NCBI GenBank assembly: GCA_905216025.1 | Contig: CAJMSE010000014.1 | Coordinates: forward strand, 26,719 to 90,718 | DNA: 64,000 nt | Reading direction: 5' to 3' | Source: an uncultured bacterium | Lineage (GTDB): Bacteria; Bacteroidota; Bacteroidia; Bacteroidales; Bacteroidaceae | In this document: positions 1 through 8,418 of the stretch, piece by piece | How the letters are laid out: every line of letters begins with the position of its first letter | Position numbering within the stretch: the first letter of the stretch is position 1 | Translations under genes and position numbers: made by a program | Notes under the pieces: model-generated | Seen by the model: the letters and a program-made list of their open reading frames with translations, nothing else | The model's database searches: none | Told to the model about the DNA's origin: nothing

Positions 1-29
1 AAAATAACCCCAAACAGACATTTATCTTA

Positions 30-1694
30 ATGAAAATAAGACATTTCGCGCTGCTTCCGTGCGTGGCACTGCTGCCCGCAGCCGGTTGGGCGCAGGCCGG
101 AAACGAGACCGGCGGCGGACTGAGGCTCAGCGGAAGCATACAGAGCGACATCCTCATACCGCAGGACGACGAGAAGATAGGAACCGACAAATATAGCGAG
201 TGGGCGCTGACGAACACGTTTGCAGAGCTCAACCTGACGAGCAAGTATGTCGATGCGGGAGCACGCCTCGAATATCTGGAGCACCCGCTGCCGGGCTTCG
301 AGCCCGACTACAAGGGATGGGGCGTGCCTTACTTCTACATCAAGGGAAAGGTGAAGAACGCCGAGCTGACGCTCGGAAACTTCTACGAGCAGTTCGGCTC
401 GGGATTCATCCTCCGCACATACGAGGAGCGGAGCCTCGGCATAGACAACTCGCTGCGGGGCGGACGCATCGTATACAAGCCGCTGCGCGGCGTCACCCTG
501 AAGGCGCTCACGGGAAAGCAGCGCCGCTACTGGGACTACAACGACTCTTGGGTGACGGGCGGCGACGTGGAGCTGAACATCGACCAGTGGTCCGGCCGCA
601 TGCAGCAGAGCGGTACGTACCTCACCCTCGGCGCATCGTTCGTCAACAAGCACGAGAGCAGCGAGGACCTCATGGTGGACGCCACGCACAAGCTCAACTT
701 CCCCACTAACGTGAACGCATACGACCTCCGCCTGCGCCTTCAGAAGGGCGGATGGAACGTTCTGGCCGAGTATGCCCACAAAAGCCAGGACCCTTCGATA
801 GACAACGACTACATATACCGCAAGGGTTACGTCACGATGCTCTCGGCAAGCTACTCCAAGCGCGGCATGAGCCTGCTCCTGCAGGCAAAGCGCAGCGACA
901 ACATGTCGTTCCGCAGCCGCCGCACACTGCCGTCGGCCGCCGAGAACTCGTCGTTCATCAACCACCTGCCGGCATTCACCATGGAGCATACATACGCCCT
1001 CGCGGCGCACTATCCATACGCCACGAACCCGGACGGTGAGTGGGCATACCAGGCCGAGCTGGGCTATACGTTCAAGAAGGGCACGGCCCTCGGAGGCAAA
1101 TACGGCACGAAGGTGAAGGTCAACTTCTCGCACGTGCACTCCATAGAGCAGTCGCCGAGACTTCTCGACGGCTACCTGATGGGCAGCGACGGCTACAGCT
1201 CGCGCTTCTGGAAGTGGGGCGACAGCAAATACTATCAGGACCTCAACGTGCAGGTGGAGAAGAAGGTGAACCGCGATTTCAAGCTCAACCTCATGTATAT
1301 GAACCAGTATTACAACCAGACGGCCATCGAAGGACACGGCGGAATGGTGCACAGCAACATCTTCGTGGCCGAGGGCAAGTACAGGTTCAGCAACAAGCTG
1401 ACGCTCCGCGGCGAGGCGCAGTATCTCACCACGGGCGAGGACCAGGGCGACTGGGCCTTCGGGCTGCTCGAGCTTTCGGTGCTTCCCAACTGGATGTTCA
1501 CCGTGTCGGACGAGTATAACGTGGGCGAGACAGACCTGCATTACTATAACGCCTATGTCACGTACACCAAGGGTGCGCACCGCCTTCAGGTGGGTTATGT
1601 GCGCAACCGCTCCGGATTCAACTGCTCCGGAGGCGTCTGCCGCTGGATTCCGGCAAGCCGTGGCGCAACCATTTCGTATAACTACAATTTCTGA
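30..1694 (+). CDS. DUF6029-type outer-membrane protein
   Basis: The protein has 554 residues and a clear signal peptide (hydrophobic to about residue 20, cleavage near GWAQA). The mature part is rich in alternating aromatic and polar stretches and ends in NYNF, a terminal aromatic residue as expected for an outer-membrane beta-barrel. I recognise it as the Bacteroidetes DUF6029 family; its function is unknown. It begins close to the window edge, so its promoter is not visible. The next gene starts 17 bases after the stop, which suggests one transcript with the Omp28-like lipoprotein. In related genomes such barrels often sit beside Omp28/TlpA-like genes, which suggests a joint envelope role, but that is inference. 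Confidence 0.8.
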   Translation: MKIRHFALLPCVALLPAAGWAQAGNETGGGLRLSGSIQSDILIPQDDEKIGTDKYSEWALTNTFAELNLTSKYVDAGARLEYLEHPLPGFEPDYKGWGVPYFYIKGKVKNAELTLGNFYEQFGSGFILRTYEERSLGIDNSLRGGRIVYKPLRGVTLKALTGKQRRYWDYNDSWVTGGDVELNIDQWSGRMQQSGTYLTLGASFVNKHESSEDLMVDATHKLNFPTNVNAYDLRLRLQKGGWNVLAEYAHKSQDPSIDNDYIYRKGYVTMLSASYSKRGMSLLLQAKRSDNMSFRSRRTLPSAAENSSFINHLPAFTMEHTYALAAHYPYATNPDGEWAYQAELGYTFKKGTALGGKYGTKVKVNFSHVHSIEQSPRLLDGYLMGSDGYSSRFWKWGDSKYYQDLNVQVEKKVNRDFKLNLMYMNQYYNQTAIEGHGGMVHSNIFVAEGKYRFSNKLTLRGEAQYLTTGEDQGDWAFGLLELSVLPNWMFTVSDEYNVGETDLHYYNAYVTYTKGAHRLQVGYVRNRSGFNCSGGVCRWIPASRGATISYNYNF

Positions 1695-1711
1695 CAGTTT
1701 GTTTCTGAAGT

Positions 1712-2491
1712 ATGAAGATAAAGACATTATTATATAGCATGGCCGCAGCGCTTGCGGTTCTGACGTCGTGCGACAACGTCGACGAGGGCGAACGCTTCAT
1801 CTACGTGAAGCCGGCCGACGTGCAGCGGTGCGTGCTGATAGAGGATTTCACGGGGCAGAACTGCCCCAACTGTCCTAACGCGGCGCAGGCATTGGAGGCT
1901 TTGCATGAAGAGTATTCCGACAATGTGATTGCCGTTGCCATACATGGCGGCAGGCTGGCATATACCCCGCTCAAGTCGCCTGTAGGCGATGAGTATTACA
2001 CCGCGGCAGGCTCACCGAACCTTCCGGCCGGCCGTATAGACCGCATCGGCGGCACGAGCGTTTACGCGCAGTGGGCGGGAGCTGTCAGCAACGCGATAAG
2101 CCGCAAGGCCACGGTATCATTCAATATCGGCAGCGACTATGACGCGGCCGCAGGCACGGCCGCCGTCAGCGTGGATGTGCTCGGTCTTGAGGCCGTCAGC
2201 GGCAAGCTGCAGATATGGCTTGTGGAAGACGGCATCGTGGCATGGCAGGCCCAGCCCGACGGCAGCGTAAACCCGGAATATGTGCATAACCACGTGCTGC
2301 GCGCAGCCGTGAACGGCACCTGGGGTGAGGACATCACGCTCGGCGAGGGCGAGACCGTGACCGTGAACTGCACGGCGCCCATCGACGGGACATGGAATGC
2401 CGCAAACATGTCGGTCGTGGCCTTCGTATATAACGACGGCGGAGTGCAGAACGTGGCAAAGGCGCCGCTGGTGACGCCCACTGCAGAGTAG
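1712..2491 (+). CDS. Omp28-related thioredoxin-fold lipoprotein
   Basis: The protein has 259 residues. A lipobox ends at Cys20 (VLTSC-DN), so it is probably lipid-anchored in the envelope. Residues 40-65 hold IEDFTGQNCPNCPNA: a CPNC motif at 51-54 at the start of a thioredoxin-like fold, the hallmark of Omp28-related proteins. The rest resembles the usual Omp28 beta-rich C-terminal half, including 'YVHNHVLRA', which recurs nearly unchanged in the 3269 gene. The CxxC suggests thiol redox or metal binding, but no activity is established for the family. It follows the DUF6029 gene by 17 bases and is probably co-transcribed with it. Confidence 0.8.
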   Translation: MKIKTLLYSMAAALAVLTSCDNVDEGERFIYVKPADVQRCVLIEDFTGQNCPNCPNAAQALEALHEEYSDNVIAVAIHGGRLAYTPLKSPVGDEYYTAAGSPNLPAGRIDRIGGTSVYAQWAGAVSNAISRKATVSFNIGSDYDAAAGTAAVSVDVLGLEAVSGKLQIWLVEDGIVAWQAQPDGSVNPEYVHNHVLRAAVNGTWGEDITLGEGETVTVNCTAPIDGTWNAANMSVVAFVYNDGGVQNVAKAPLVTPTAE

Positions 2492-2542
2492 GCGTGACAG
2501 TTTCATACAATGTCTGACGTATAAAAAATAAAGGTTTAAGAT

Positions 2543-3238
2543 ATGAAAAGAATAAAGAGTTTATTGGTGTCTGCCCTCATGGTTATGGGCACGGCAGGCG
2601 CTTTCGCACAGGTGGACAACACCTTCCAGTTTGTCGATAAGGATGGAAACGTCGTTGCAGACGGCAGCACATGCACTTTCAATGCTGAGAAAAACCAGTG
2701 GACGGGTGCTCTTGAGGCAAAGATGGACCTCAAGGTCAAGAATACTACGGATGCCGAGGCATACATCTCGATGAATGTAGTGACGGAGAAACTGCCCAAT
2801 GGAAACATACAGGTGTGCTTCCCGGATGAGTGCGTGAGTGAGGTCCCGGCAGACTTCATTACCGGTAATGGCATTATTGCGGCAAACGGTTTGAAGCCTC
2901 TTAACTCGGAGTGGCTGCCCGAGGAGGGGAAGTACGGCACGGCAGAGGTGACCCTCCAGCTGCGCGTGATGACACAGACAGGAACTTTCCCCAACTATAA
3001 ATATGCCTTCAAGGCCAACGGCCCGAAAATCAAGGTGAACCTTGTATATTCAGACCCGACTGGCATTGCAGGCCTGACAGCAGACAAGGATGCCGTTGTC
3101 AACGTCTATAACCTCGCCGGCAAGGCCGTGCTGACAAACCGCCCCGCATCGGCTCTCCTGTCGCTTGGCAAGGGTCTCTATATCTGCGAGACGGTGAAGG
3201 ACGGCAAGCGCGTTGCCGTGAAGAAGATTGTGAGATAA
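2543..3238 (+). CDS. Secreted protein with T9SS-like C-terminal tail
   Basis: The protein has 231 residues. A signal peptide (residues 1-22, AGAFAQ) is followed by a beta-rich domain of about 150 residues that I do not recognise. The last 55 residues (VVNVYNLAGKAVL ... KGLYICETVKDGKR..KKIVR) match the type A T9SS sorting-domain pattern, so export to the surface is likely. It lies between two Omp28-like genes, with gaps of 51 and 30 bases, and probably belongs to the same operon. No catalytic motif is visible. Confidence 0.65.
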   Translation: MKRIKSLLVSALMVMGTAGAFAQVDNTFQFVDKDGNVVADGSTCTFNAEKNQWTGALEAKMDLKVKNTTDAEAYISMNVVTEKLPNGNIQVCFPDECVSEVPADFITGNGIIAANGLKPLNSEWLPEEGKYGTAEVTLQLRVMTQTGTFPNYKYAFKANGPKIKVNLVYSDPTGIAGLTADKDAVVNVYNLAGKAVLTNRPASALLSLGKGLYICETVKDGKRVAVKKIVR

Positions 3239-3268
3239 AGGATACAATATAATATTTAAATCAACACA

Positions 3269-5185
3269 ATGAGAAAAGTTTTACTTTCTTTGATAGCCTT
3301 CGCGCTGTCAGTGAGTGTGGCCGGAGCACAGACAAAGTCCGGATTTGTAGCAAAGAAGGCCCCCATGGGCATCATGCAGAAGAGTGGCGCGGCTGTGACC
3401 CTGCCCGGAAAGAAGAAAATGTCTGTACCGGCGAAGATTACACTGGCCGATAATCAGAAGATCATGGGCCCGTATGTCGGCGACGAGGTGGCTACGGCTC
3501 AGGAGGGACTCGGTCTCAATACGAATCAGACCCTGTCGATTGCATCTATGATAGACTCGGCAGGATTCTCGAAGTTCAACGGCGGCAAGGTCGTCAGCTT
3601 GCGCTACGGTTTGACAAGGTCTGCAACGGTGAGCAAGGTGTTCATCAAGGCTATAAAGGGAAAGAACATCGTGGACATGCTTGAGGTCCCGGTGACGGCT
3701 GCCGGCGTTGCCGGATGGAACACCGTGACCGTCGAAACACCCTACACGCTCGACTTCACAGGTGCCGATGCCGTGCTGATGGGCTTCGAATACAAGCAGG
3801 TCAGCGGGCAGTATCCCCTCTCTTTCAGGGGCAAGGAGATTGGAACGCTTGTCTATGGCAATCTCGGATCGGGCACAGGCTGGTATAACCTGAACGGTGC
3901 CGGCGGTGGCCTGTGCATCCAGGCTGTTGTAGAGAACGAGTATCCGGCATACGACCTGCAGGTGAGCGATATATATAGCATGGACTATATCAAGGCCGGC
4001 GAGGAGATGGAGTATGGCTTCACCTATATGAACGATGGCATAAAGCCCCTTTCCGACTATACTTTAGGCGTGGCTATAGACGGCACTGAGGTTGCTGTCG
4101 TTGAGGCTCCGACAAAGGAACTCTCTGCCACGGCCGTCGATTATACGGGTAAGGTATCCGTGAAGGACCTTGCAAGCGGCATTCATACATTCTCTGTATA
4201 TGTGAAGACGGTGGCCGGCGAGGCCGTGACGATGGGTGCGCTGCAGTCCGGCAGCTACCCCTTCGGTGTGTATACGGAGAGCTATCCGCACCAGAAGCAG
4301 CTTATTGAGCAGTTCACATCGACATACTGCACCTACTGCCCGCGCGGCGGCAAGTTCCTTAATTTGATCGGAAAGAAGCGTGACGACCTCGCATTTGTTT
4401 CCCTGCACGGTAACATGCAGAGCGGAACGGACATCTACACCATCGCCGCCGGTAGTGAGATAATGAGCTACATGACTTCAGGATTCCCCTCGGCAGCGTT
4501 CAACAGGTATCCCTTCGGCGACGGAGAGACGGCCATGAGTATCGGATTCAACGATGACTACATGAATCAGTATGCCGATCTGATAAGCGACATGATAGAC
4601 CTCGGCAACAGGTTCTATCCCACTTTCGCAACCATCGACCTCACAGCAGACTATAACGAGGCGGCCGGAACGATGGATATCAAGGTATCCGGAGAGACCG
4701 TGGCCGACTTCGCGGCTGTCATGGGCGAGGATGTGGCACTCACGGTGTACATCACTGAAGACAGCCTCGTTTCGCGTCAGTTGGATGGCGGCACCTGGAG
4801 GAGCAAGTATGTGCATAACAACGTGCTCCGTGCCGTTGCCACCGCTCCGGTGGGAGATGCCCTCAACATGACTGGCAACAAGTATGAGAACAGCTACAGC
4901 GTCAAGCTGAACAGCTCATGGAACAAGAATCAGCTGGGCGTGGTAGCCTTCATCGGCCGCACGCTGACGGAGGAGAACGCCGCTAACGAGAACCTTTGGG
5001 TGATGAACGCCGAGGCGCTGAAGAAATATGATCCCACCACGGGCATCTCTACGCCGGTCAAGTCGGCCGAGAACAGGCCCGTTGAGTTCTACACCATCGA
5101 CGGTGTGCGCGTGGACGCACCTGTCAAGGGCCTCAACATCGTCAAGCTGAGCAACGGCGAGACACGCAAGGTAGTGGTGAAATAA
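3269..5185 (+). CDS. Omp28-related secreted protein with T9SS-like tail
   Basis: The protein has 638 residues with a signal peptide to about residue 20 (SVAGAQ). Residues 225-335 look like an Ig-like or CARDB-type domain. From residue 343 there is an Omp28/thioredoxin-like domain starting QLIEQFTSTYCTYCPRGG, with CTYC at 354-357, and YVHNNVLRAV further on, as in the 1712 gene. The C-terminus (YTIDGVRVDAPVKGLNIV...KVVVK) is a short T9SS-type tail. So this is a larger, sorted version of the lipoprotein encoded two genes upstream. It is the last gene of the cluster: a strong inverted repeat follows directly. Confidence 0.75.
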   Translation: MRKVLLSLIAFALSVSVAGAQTKSGFVAKKAPMGIMQKSGAAVTLPGKKKMSVPAKITLADNQKIMGPYVGDEVATAQEGLGLNTNQTLSIASMIDSAGFSKFNGGKVVSLRYGLTRSATVSKVFIKAIKGKNIVDMLEVPVTAAGVAGWNTVTVETPYTLDFTGADAVLMGFEYKQVSGQYPLSFRGKEIGTLVYGNLGSGTGWYNLNGAGGGLCIQAVVENEYPAYDLQVSDIYSMDYIKAGEEMEYGFTYMNDGIKPLSDYTLGVAIDGTEVAVVEAPTKELSATAVDYTGKVSVKDLASGIHTFSVYVKTVAGEAVTMGALQSGSYPFGVYTESYPHQKQLIEQFTSTYCTYCPRGGKFLNLIGKKRDDLAFVSLHGNMQSGTDIYTIAAGSEIMSYMTSGFPSAAFNRYPFGDGETAMSIGFNDDYMNQYADLISDMIDLGNRFYPTFATIDLTADYNEAAGTMDIKVSGETVADFAAVMGEDVALTVYITEDSLVSRQLDGGTWRSKYVHNNVLRAVATAPVGDALNMTGNKYENSYSVKLNSSWNKNQLGVVAFIGRTLTEENAANENLWVMNAEALKKYDPTTGISTPVKSAENRPVEFYTIDGVRVDAPVKGLNIVKLSNGETRKVVVK

Positions 5186-5192
5186 CACGCTT

Positions 5193-5284
5193 TAAACGCA
5201 AAGACGCGAAAGCGCAAAGCATTTTGCTGCATTATGAATAATAATGAATGGCAAAGGCTTTGCGCTTTCGCGTCTTTGCGTTTA
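5193..5284. repeat. Long inverted repeat, 28-bp arms (family B)
   Basis: The arms at 5193-5220 and 5257-5284 are near-perfect reverse complements built on AAACGCAAAGACGCGAAAGC. It follows the stop of the Omp28 gene and may act as a terminator. The same arm motif, AAACGCAAAG, recurs at 18869-19060, and a shortened form at 8376-8398. Confidence 0.85.
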
Positions 5285-5353
5285 CTTACCTAAAAGAAAC
5301 GAAAGAAAGCTGAAACGGTGGTCCGTGATGTGCCTTGTAGCGGGAAAAATGCG

Positions 5354-5361
5354 TATATTTG
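5354..5361 (+). promoter_or_regulatory. -7 element (TATATTTG) of guaD
   Basis: A Bacteroidetes-type -7 box lies 22 bases before the ATG at 5384. It rules out the longer reading frame that opens at 5318, because that start would lie upstream of the transcript. Confidence 0.6.
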
Positions 5362-5383
5362 CCATATACAAAACTATGAAGAT

Positions 5384-5851
5384 ATGGACAAGAGGGAACT
5401 TATGAGCAGGGCGATAGCCCTTTCGGAGGAGAGCGTGAGGCGCGGCGGAGGCCCGTTCGGCGCCGTGATAGCCCGCGACGGCGAGATAGTGGCCGAGGCG
5501 TCTAACAGCGTCACCATAGAGCACGACCCCACGGCGCATGCCGAAGTGAGTGCCATACGCATGGCCGCGCACCGTCTCGGGACTCACGACCTCAGCGGCT
5601 GTGAGATATTCACCTCGTGCGAGCCGTGCCCTATGTGCCTCGGGGCTATCTACTGGGCTCACCTCGACAAGATATATTATGCCAACAGCCGCACCGATGC
5701 CGCCCGCGCCGGTTTCGACGACGATTTCATCTATACGGAGATGGCGCTGCCACCGGTCGGCCGCCGCAAGCCTTCGGAGGTGCTGATGGCTGACGAGGCC
5801 GCCCGCGCCTTCAGCCTGTGGACGGCCAAGGACGACCGGATTGAATATTGA
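5384..5851 (+). CDS. guaD: Guanine deaminase (CDA fold)
   Basis: The protein has 155 residues, about the length of Bacillus subtilis GuaD. It deaminates guanine to xanthine in purine salvage, in the cytoplasm. The zinc site is complete: HAE at 52-54 (His ligand and catalytic Glu) and PCPMC at 81-85 (two Cys ligands). The C-terminal half, with GFDDDFIY after the tyrosine-rich strand, is characteristic of GuaD and differs from the tRNA deaminase TadA. I chose the ATG at 5384 because a -7 box lies just upstream. It stands alone between two inverted repeats. Confidence 0.85.
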   Translation: MDKRELMSRAIALSEESVRRGGGPFGAVIARDGEIVAEASNSVTIEHDPTAHAEVSAIRMAAHRLGTHDLSGCEIFTSCEPCPMCLGAIYWAHLDKIYYANSRTDAARAGFDDDFIYTEMALPPVGRRKPSEVLMADEAARAFSLWTAKDDRIEY

Positions 5852-5859
5852 AAGCATGT

Positions 5860-5962
5860 AAATGAAGAATGAAGAGTGAAGAATGAAGAATCGGGCTGCG
5901 CCGTGCCACCACCCTTCACCGCGGTAGCAAATTCTTCATTCTTCACTCTTCATTCTTCATTT
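5860..5962. repeat. Palindromic repeat family A, copy 1
   Basis: The arms AAATGAAGAATGAAGAGTGA... and its reverse complement enclose a variable centre that ends CCGCGGTAGCAAATTC. Other copies lie at 23726, 26853 and 28436. This copy follows guaD by a few bases and could fold into a long hairpin. Confidence 0.85.
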
Positions 5963-6074
5963 AAAGTGTAAGAAATGGCGCTGTGTGCGCAAACAGTTGT
6001 TGATTTAAGTCAAGAACACTGTATTTTTATTCAAAATGGCAGGTAAATGTATGGACTCGCATTGATATTCGCAG

Positions 6075-6083
6075 TATCTTTGC
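6075..6083 (+). promoter_or_regulatory. Promoter -7 element of the candidate sRNA
   Basis: TATCTTTGC matches the TAnnTTTGc consensus. There is no open reading frame of useful size downstream before the hairpin terminator near 6350, so the transcript is probably non-coding. Confidence 0.6.
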
Positions 6084-6089
6084 ATTGTC

Positions 6090-6357
6090 AAAAGGTTAAT
6101 AGATTGTTTTAGGTTAGTAGTAATATTTATAGTTTTAGGTTTTTAGTTATTGGTAATAAGAAAGTTTTAAAGGATAACACAGGCAGCCGTGAGGCTCCCT
6201 AAACTTTCTAAGAACGTTATTTGAATATCGGTTGCAGTCCGATTTCCGCCTGCGGGCGGTGAGAGACACGGCAGTGGCCGGAGACCGGTAGGAAAACAAA
6301 TATTGTACAAAAAGCATCAATGCCGCCGCTCGTCGATGAGTGGCGGCATTGTTTTTA
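6090..6357 (+). ncRNA. Candidate intergenic small RNA, about 270 nt
   Basis: A -7 box at 6075 and an intrinsic terminator at 6319-6357 delimit a region without a coding frame. The 5' part is AT-rich with an imperfect direct repeat (GTTTTAGGTT about 6107 and 6138). Then come potential stems: AGAAAGTTT pairing with AAACTTTCT around a GGCAGCC/GGCTCCC hairpin, ATCGG/CCGAT, CCGCC/GGCGG and CCGG-AGA-CCGG. I could not match it to RNase P RNA, SRP RNA, tmRNA or a riboswitch I know. A 6S-like role cannot be excluded, but the ends do not pair well. Confidence 0.5.
6319..6357 (+). terminator. Intrinsic terminator of the sRNA candidate
   Basis: AATGCCGCC (6319-6327) pairs perfectly with GGCGGCATT (6342-6350) and is followed by GTTTTTATT. 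Confidence 0.85.
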
Positions 6358-6447
6358 TTGCCTGTATGGATGCGTTATATTGCCTGTATAGATGCCGCTA
6401 ACTATGCAAATAATGTGTCAGTAGAAAATCCGTGGGATCGAGTTGAA

Positions 6448-6596
6448 TTGTAGGGACAGAGTCTTGTCTTTGTCCGTAGCCCGTAAGGGCTTATTCACAT
6501 GCAGATCTGATATTCATGTTTTATGTATAGAGACATTCTTTTCCCATCCAAAAGCCCTTGCGGGCTGCGGCCAAAGACAAGACTCTGGCCCTACAA
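6448..6596. repeat. Inverted repeat family C, copy 1
   Basis: The left arm (6448-6492, TTGTAGGGACAGAGTCTTG...) and right arm (6551-6596) are imperfect reverse complements of about 45 bp, and each contains the small palindrome AGCCCnTnnGGGCT. The right arm plus about 50 bases of 3' flank resemble 45198-45300. Both stretches lie just upstream of Fic-family genes. Confidence 0.8.
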
Positions 6597-6709
6597 AGGT
6601 GATGATATTATCAATCAAAACAATCCTCATTGATTTTCTACAGAGTCCAAATAATTGCCGGATGCGGATAATAAGCCGCAAATTATGCGGTTTATTGACC
6701 GCAAAATAG

Positions 6710-6717
6710 TATATTTG
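6710..6717 (+). promoter_or_regulatory. -7 element (TATATTTG) of the Fic gene
   Basis: It lies 19 bases before the ATG at 6736. This makes the in-frame upstream ATGs at 6655 and 6688 unlikely starts and implies a very short leader. Confidence 0.6.
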
Positions 6718-6735
6718 CAGCAAATAGTGACCCCT

Positions 6736-7860
6736 ATGTATATACATGAACATAAAGAGTGGCCTTTCTTCTCGTGGGACAAAGAGCTTGTCGGCAGGAA
6801 GCAGAACGAGGTGAACAGGGCTGTGGGATACCTGATGGGACGCCTCAGTATGATTGGTTTCGGCGACAAGATGGCTGCCGTCGTGGAGTCGATTTCCCAT
6901 GATATCATCGCCTCTTCGGAGATAGAGGGAGTGGAACTGAATACCGGGCAGGTGCGTTCGTCGGTTGCCCGCAAGCTCGGAGTACAGTTGCAAAACCCCG
7001 CCGAGTCGTCACGCTATATAGACGGAGTGGCGGAGATGGCCCTTGACGCAACGCTTAATTTCTACAGTCCGCTCACAGATGAGAGGTTGTGGGGATGGCA
7101 TAACAGCCTCTTTCCCACCGGATGGAGCGGTACGACGAAGATAGACGTGGCCCGATATCGCAACGGAGAGATGAAAATCATATCCGGAATGTCCGGTAGG
7201 GAGAGGGTGCATTATGTGGCGCCGGCTCCAGAAAGGATAGAAGAGGAGATGCGGAGCTTTCTCCGTTGGTTCAATTCTGCCGACAATAGCGGCTATGTGA
7301 AGTCGGCAATAGCCCATCTGTGGTTTGTCTGCATACATCCTTTTGACGATGGAAACGGGCGTATCGGGCGTGCCATAGCAGACATGGCGCTTTCTCAGGC
7401 GGAGCAGTCGAAGATGCGTTTCTTCAGTATTTCCCATCAGATAAACAAGGATAAGAAACAATATTACGACATACTGGAGAAGACGCAGAAAGGCGGTTGT
7501 GACATTACTGAGTGGATATTGTGGTATCTCGACTGTCTTGTCCGTTCCGTGGAGCAGTCTGACGAGATACTTTCGAAAGTGCTGAATAAGGCCCTTTTCT
7601 GGCAGACCAATGCCGGAACGGATATTTCCGGGCGGCAGCGCGAGGTGTTGAACATCTATCTTGACGGATATCCCGGAAAGCTGACAGCAAAGAATTGGGC
7701 GAAGCGTGCAAAGGTTTCATCAGACACGGCGGCACGCGATATAAAGGATTTGGTAGATAAAGGCGTGCTTGTTCCCATGCAGGGCAGGGTGCGTGATGTG
7801 TTTTACGGAATACGGTGCAGCGACTCTGTCATCGTCATTCCTATGCCGGAAGATTCCTGA
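6736..7860 (+). CDS. Fic-domain protein with DUF4172 and N-terminal inhibitory helix
   Basis: The protein has 374 residues from the ATG at 6736. The N-terminal segment (WPFFSWDKEL ... MGRLSMIGFG) is the DUF4172 domain. SSEIEG at about 60-65 fits the autoinhibitory motif (S/T)xxxE(G/N), so this is a class II Fic protein kept inactive in cis. The catalytic loop HPFDDGNGR (about 201-209) is complete and is typical of AMP transferases. The last 65 residues look like a winged helix (LTAKNWAKRAKVSSDTAARDIK). Target unknown. The gene stands alone, looks more AT-rich than its neighbours, and follows a family C repeat that also precedes the second Fic-family gene at 45407. Confidence 0.9.
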   Translation: MYIHEHKEWPFFSWDKELVGRKQNEVNRAVGYLMGRLSMIGFGDKMAAVVESISHDIIASSEIEGVELNTGQVRSSVARKLGVQLQNPAESSRYIDGVAEMALDATLNFYSPLTDERLWGWHNSLFPTGWSGTTKIDVARYRNGEMKIISGMSGRERVHYVAPAPERIEEEMRSFLRWFNSADNSGYVKSAIAHLWFVCIHPFDDGNGRIGRAIADMALSQAEQSKMRFFSISHQINKDKKQYYDILEKTQKGGCDITEWILWYLDCLVRSVEQSDEILSKVLNKALFWQTNAGTDISGRQREVLNIYLDGYPGKLTAKNWAKRAKVSSDTAARDIKDLVDKGVLVPMQGRVRDVFYGIRCSDSVIVIPMPEDS

Positions 7861-7874
7861 CGCCCTCTTACGGC

Positions 7875-8354
7875 CTACCCCTTCACTATCAATACCGTGG
7901 CGTAGGCGCTTATCCCTTCCTCCCGTCCGGTGAATCCGAGGCGCTCGGTGGTGGTCGCCTTGATGGAGATGCAGTCTTCGTCGGTGCCTGTCACGCCGGC
8001 GAGACACTTCTGCATGGCCGGTATGTGCGGGTTCATCTTAGGGCGTTCGGCGCAGATGGTGGCGTCGATGTTGCCCACGGCATATCCCTTCGTGGCTATC
8101 AGCTCCACCGTCTTGCGGAGCAGAATCTTGCTGTCGATGTCCTTGGTGTCTGCCGACGTGTCGGGAAAGTGGTAGCCGATGTCGCGCATGTTGGCCGCTC
8201 CGAGGAGCGCGTCGCATATCGCATGGATGAGCACGTCGGCGTCGCTGTGTCCTAATAGTCCGAGACTGTGGTCTATCCTTATCCCTCCCATCCACAGGTC
8301 GCGGCCTTCCACGAGCCTGTGCACGTCAAATCCGAATCCTACTCTTATGTTCAT
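7875..8354 (-). CDS. ispF: 2-C-methyl-D-erythritol 2,4-cyclodiphosphate synthase
   Basis: The protein has 159 residues, the normal IspF length. It converts CDP-ME 2-phosphate to MEcPP in the non-mevalonate isoprenoid pathway, in the cytoplasm. GFDVHR at the start carries the D-x-H metal ligands, and HSDADVLIHA and the C-terminal KATTTERLGFTGREEGI are family signatures. It is last of the minus-strand group FAH-porU-porV-ispF, 64 bases after porV. From memory, ispF beside porV occurs in other Bacteroidetes such as Porphyromonas. Confidence 0.95.
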   Translation of the reverse strand: MNIRVGFGFDVHRLVEGRDLWMGGIRIDHSLGLLGHSDADVLIHAICDALLGAANMRDIGYHFPDTSADTKDIDSKILLRKTVELIATKGYAVGNIDATICAERPKMNPHIPAMQKCLAGVTGTDEDCISIKATTTERLGFTGREEGISAYATVLIVKG

Positions 8355-8375
8355 TGTCTGTCTTTTATATGTTTA

Positions 8376-8398
8376 AACGCAAACCCCGGCTTTGCGTT
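8376..8398. repeat. Short hairpin related to family B
   Basis: AACGCAAA and TTTGCGTT flank CCCCGGC between porV and ispF. It looks like a degenerate copy of the 5193 repeat. Confidence 0.4.
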
Positions 8399-8418
8399 CA
8401 TTATTCAAAACGGTTCTT

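Noticed and set aside
27..1727. Long open frame on the minus strand opposite the DUF6029 gene (566 codons)
   Set aside because: Mirror of a GC-rich gene; its translation is Val/Arg/His/Leu-rich low-complexity sequence with no signal or domain.
6090..6357. Assignment of the small RNA as RNase P, SRP, tmRNA or 6S
   Set aside because: The diagnostic cores of RNase P, SRP and tmRNA are absent, and the two ends do not pair as a 6S-type long stem. Left as unidentified.
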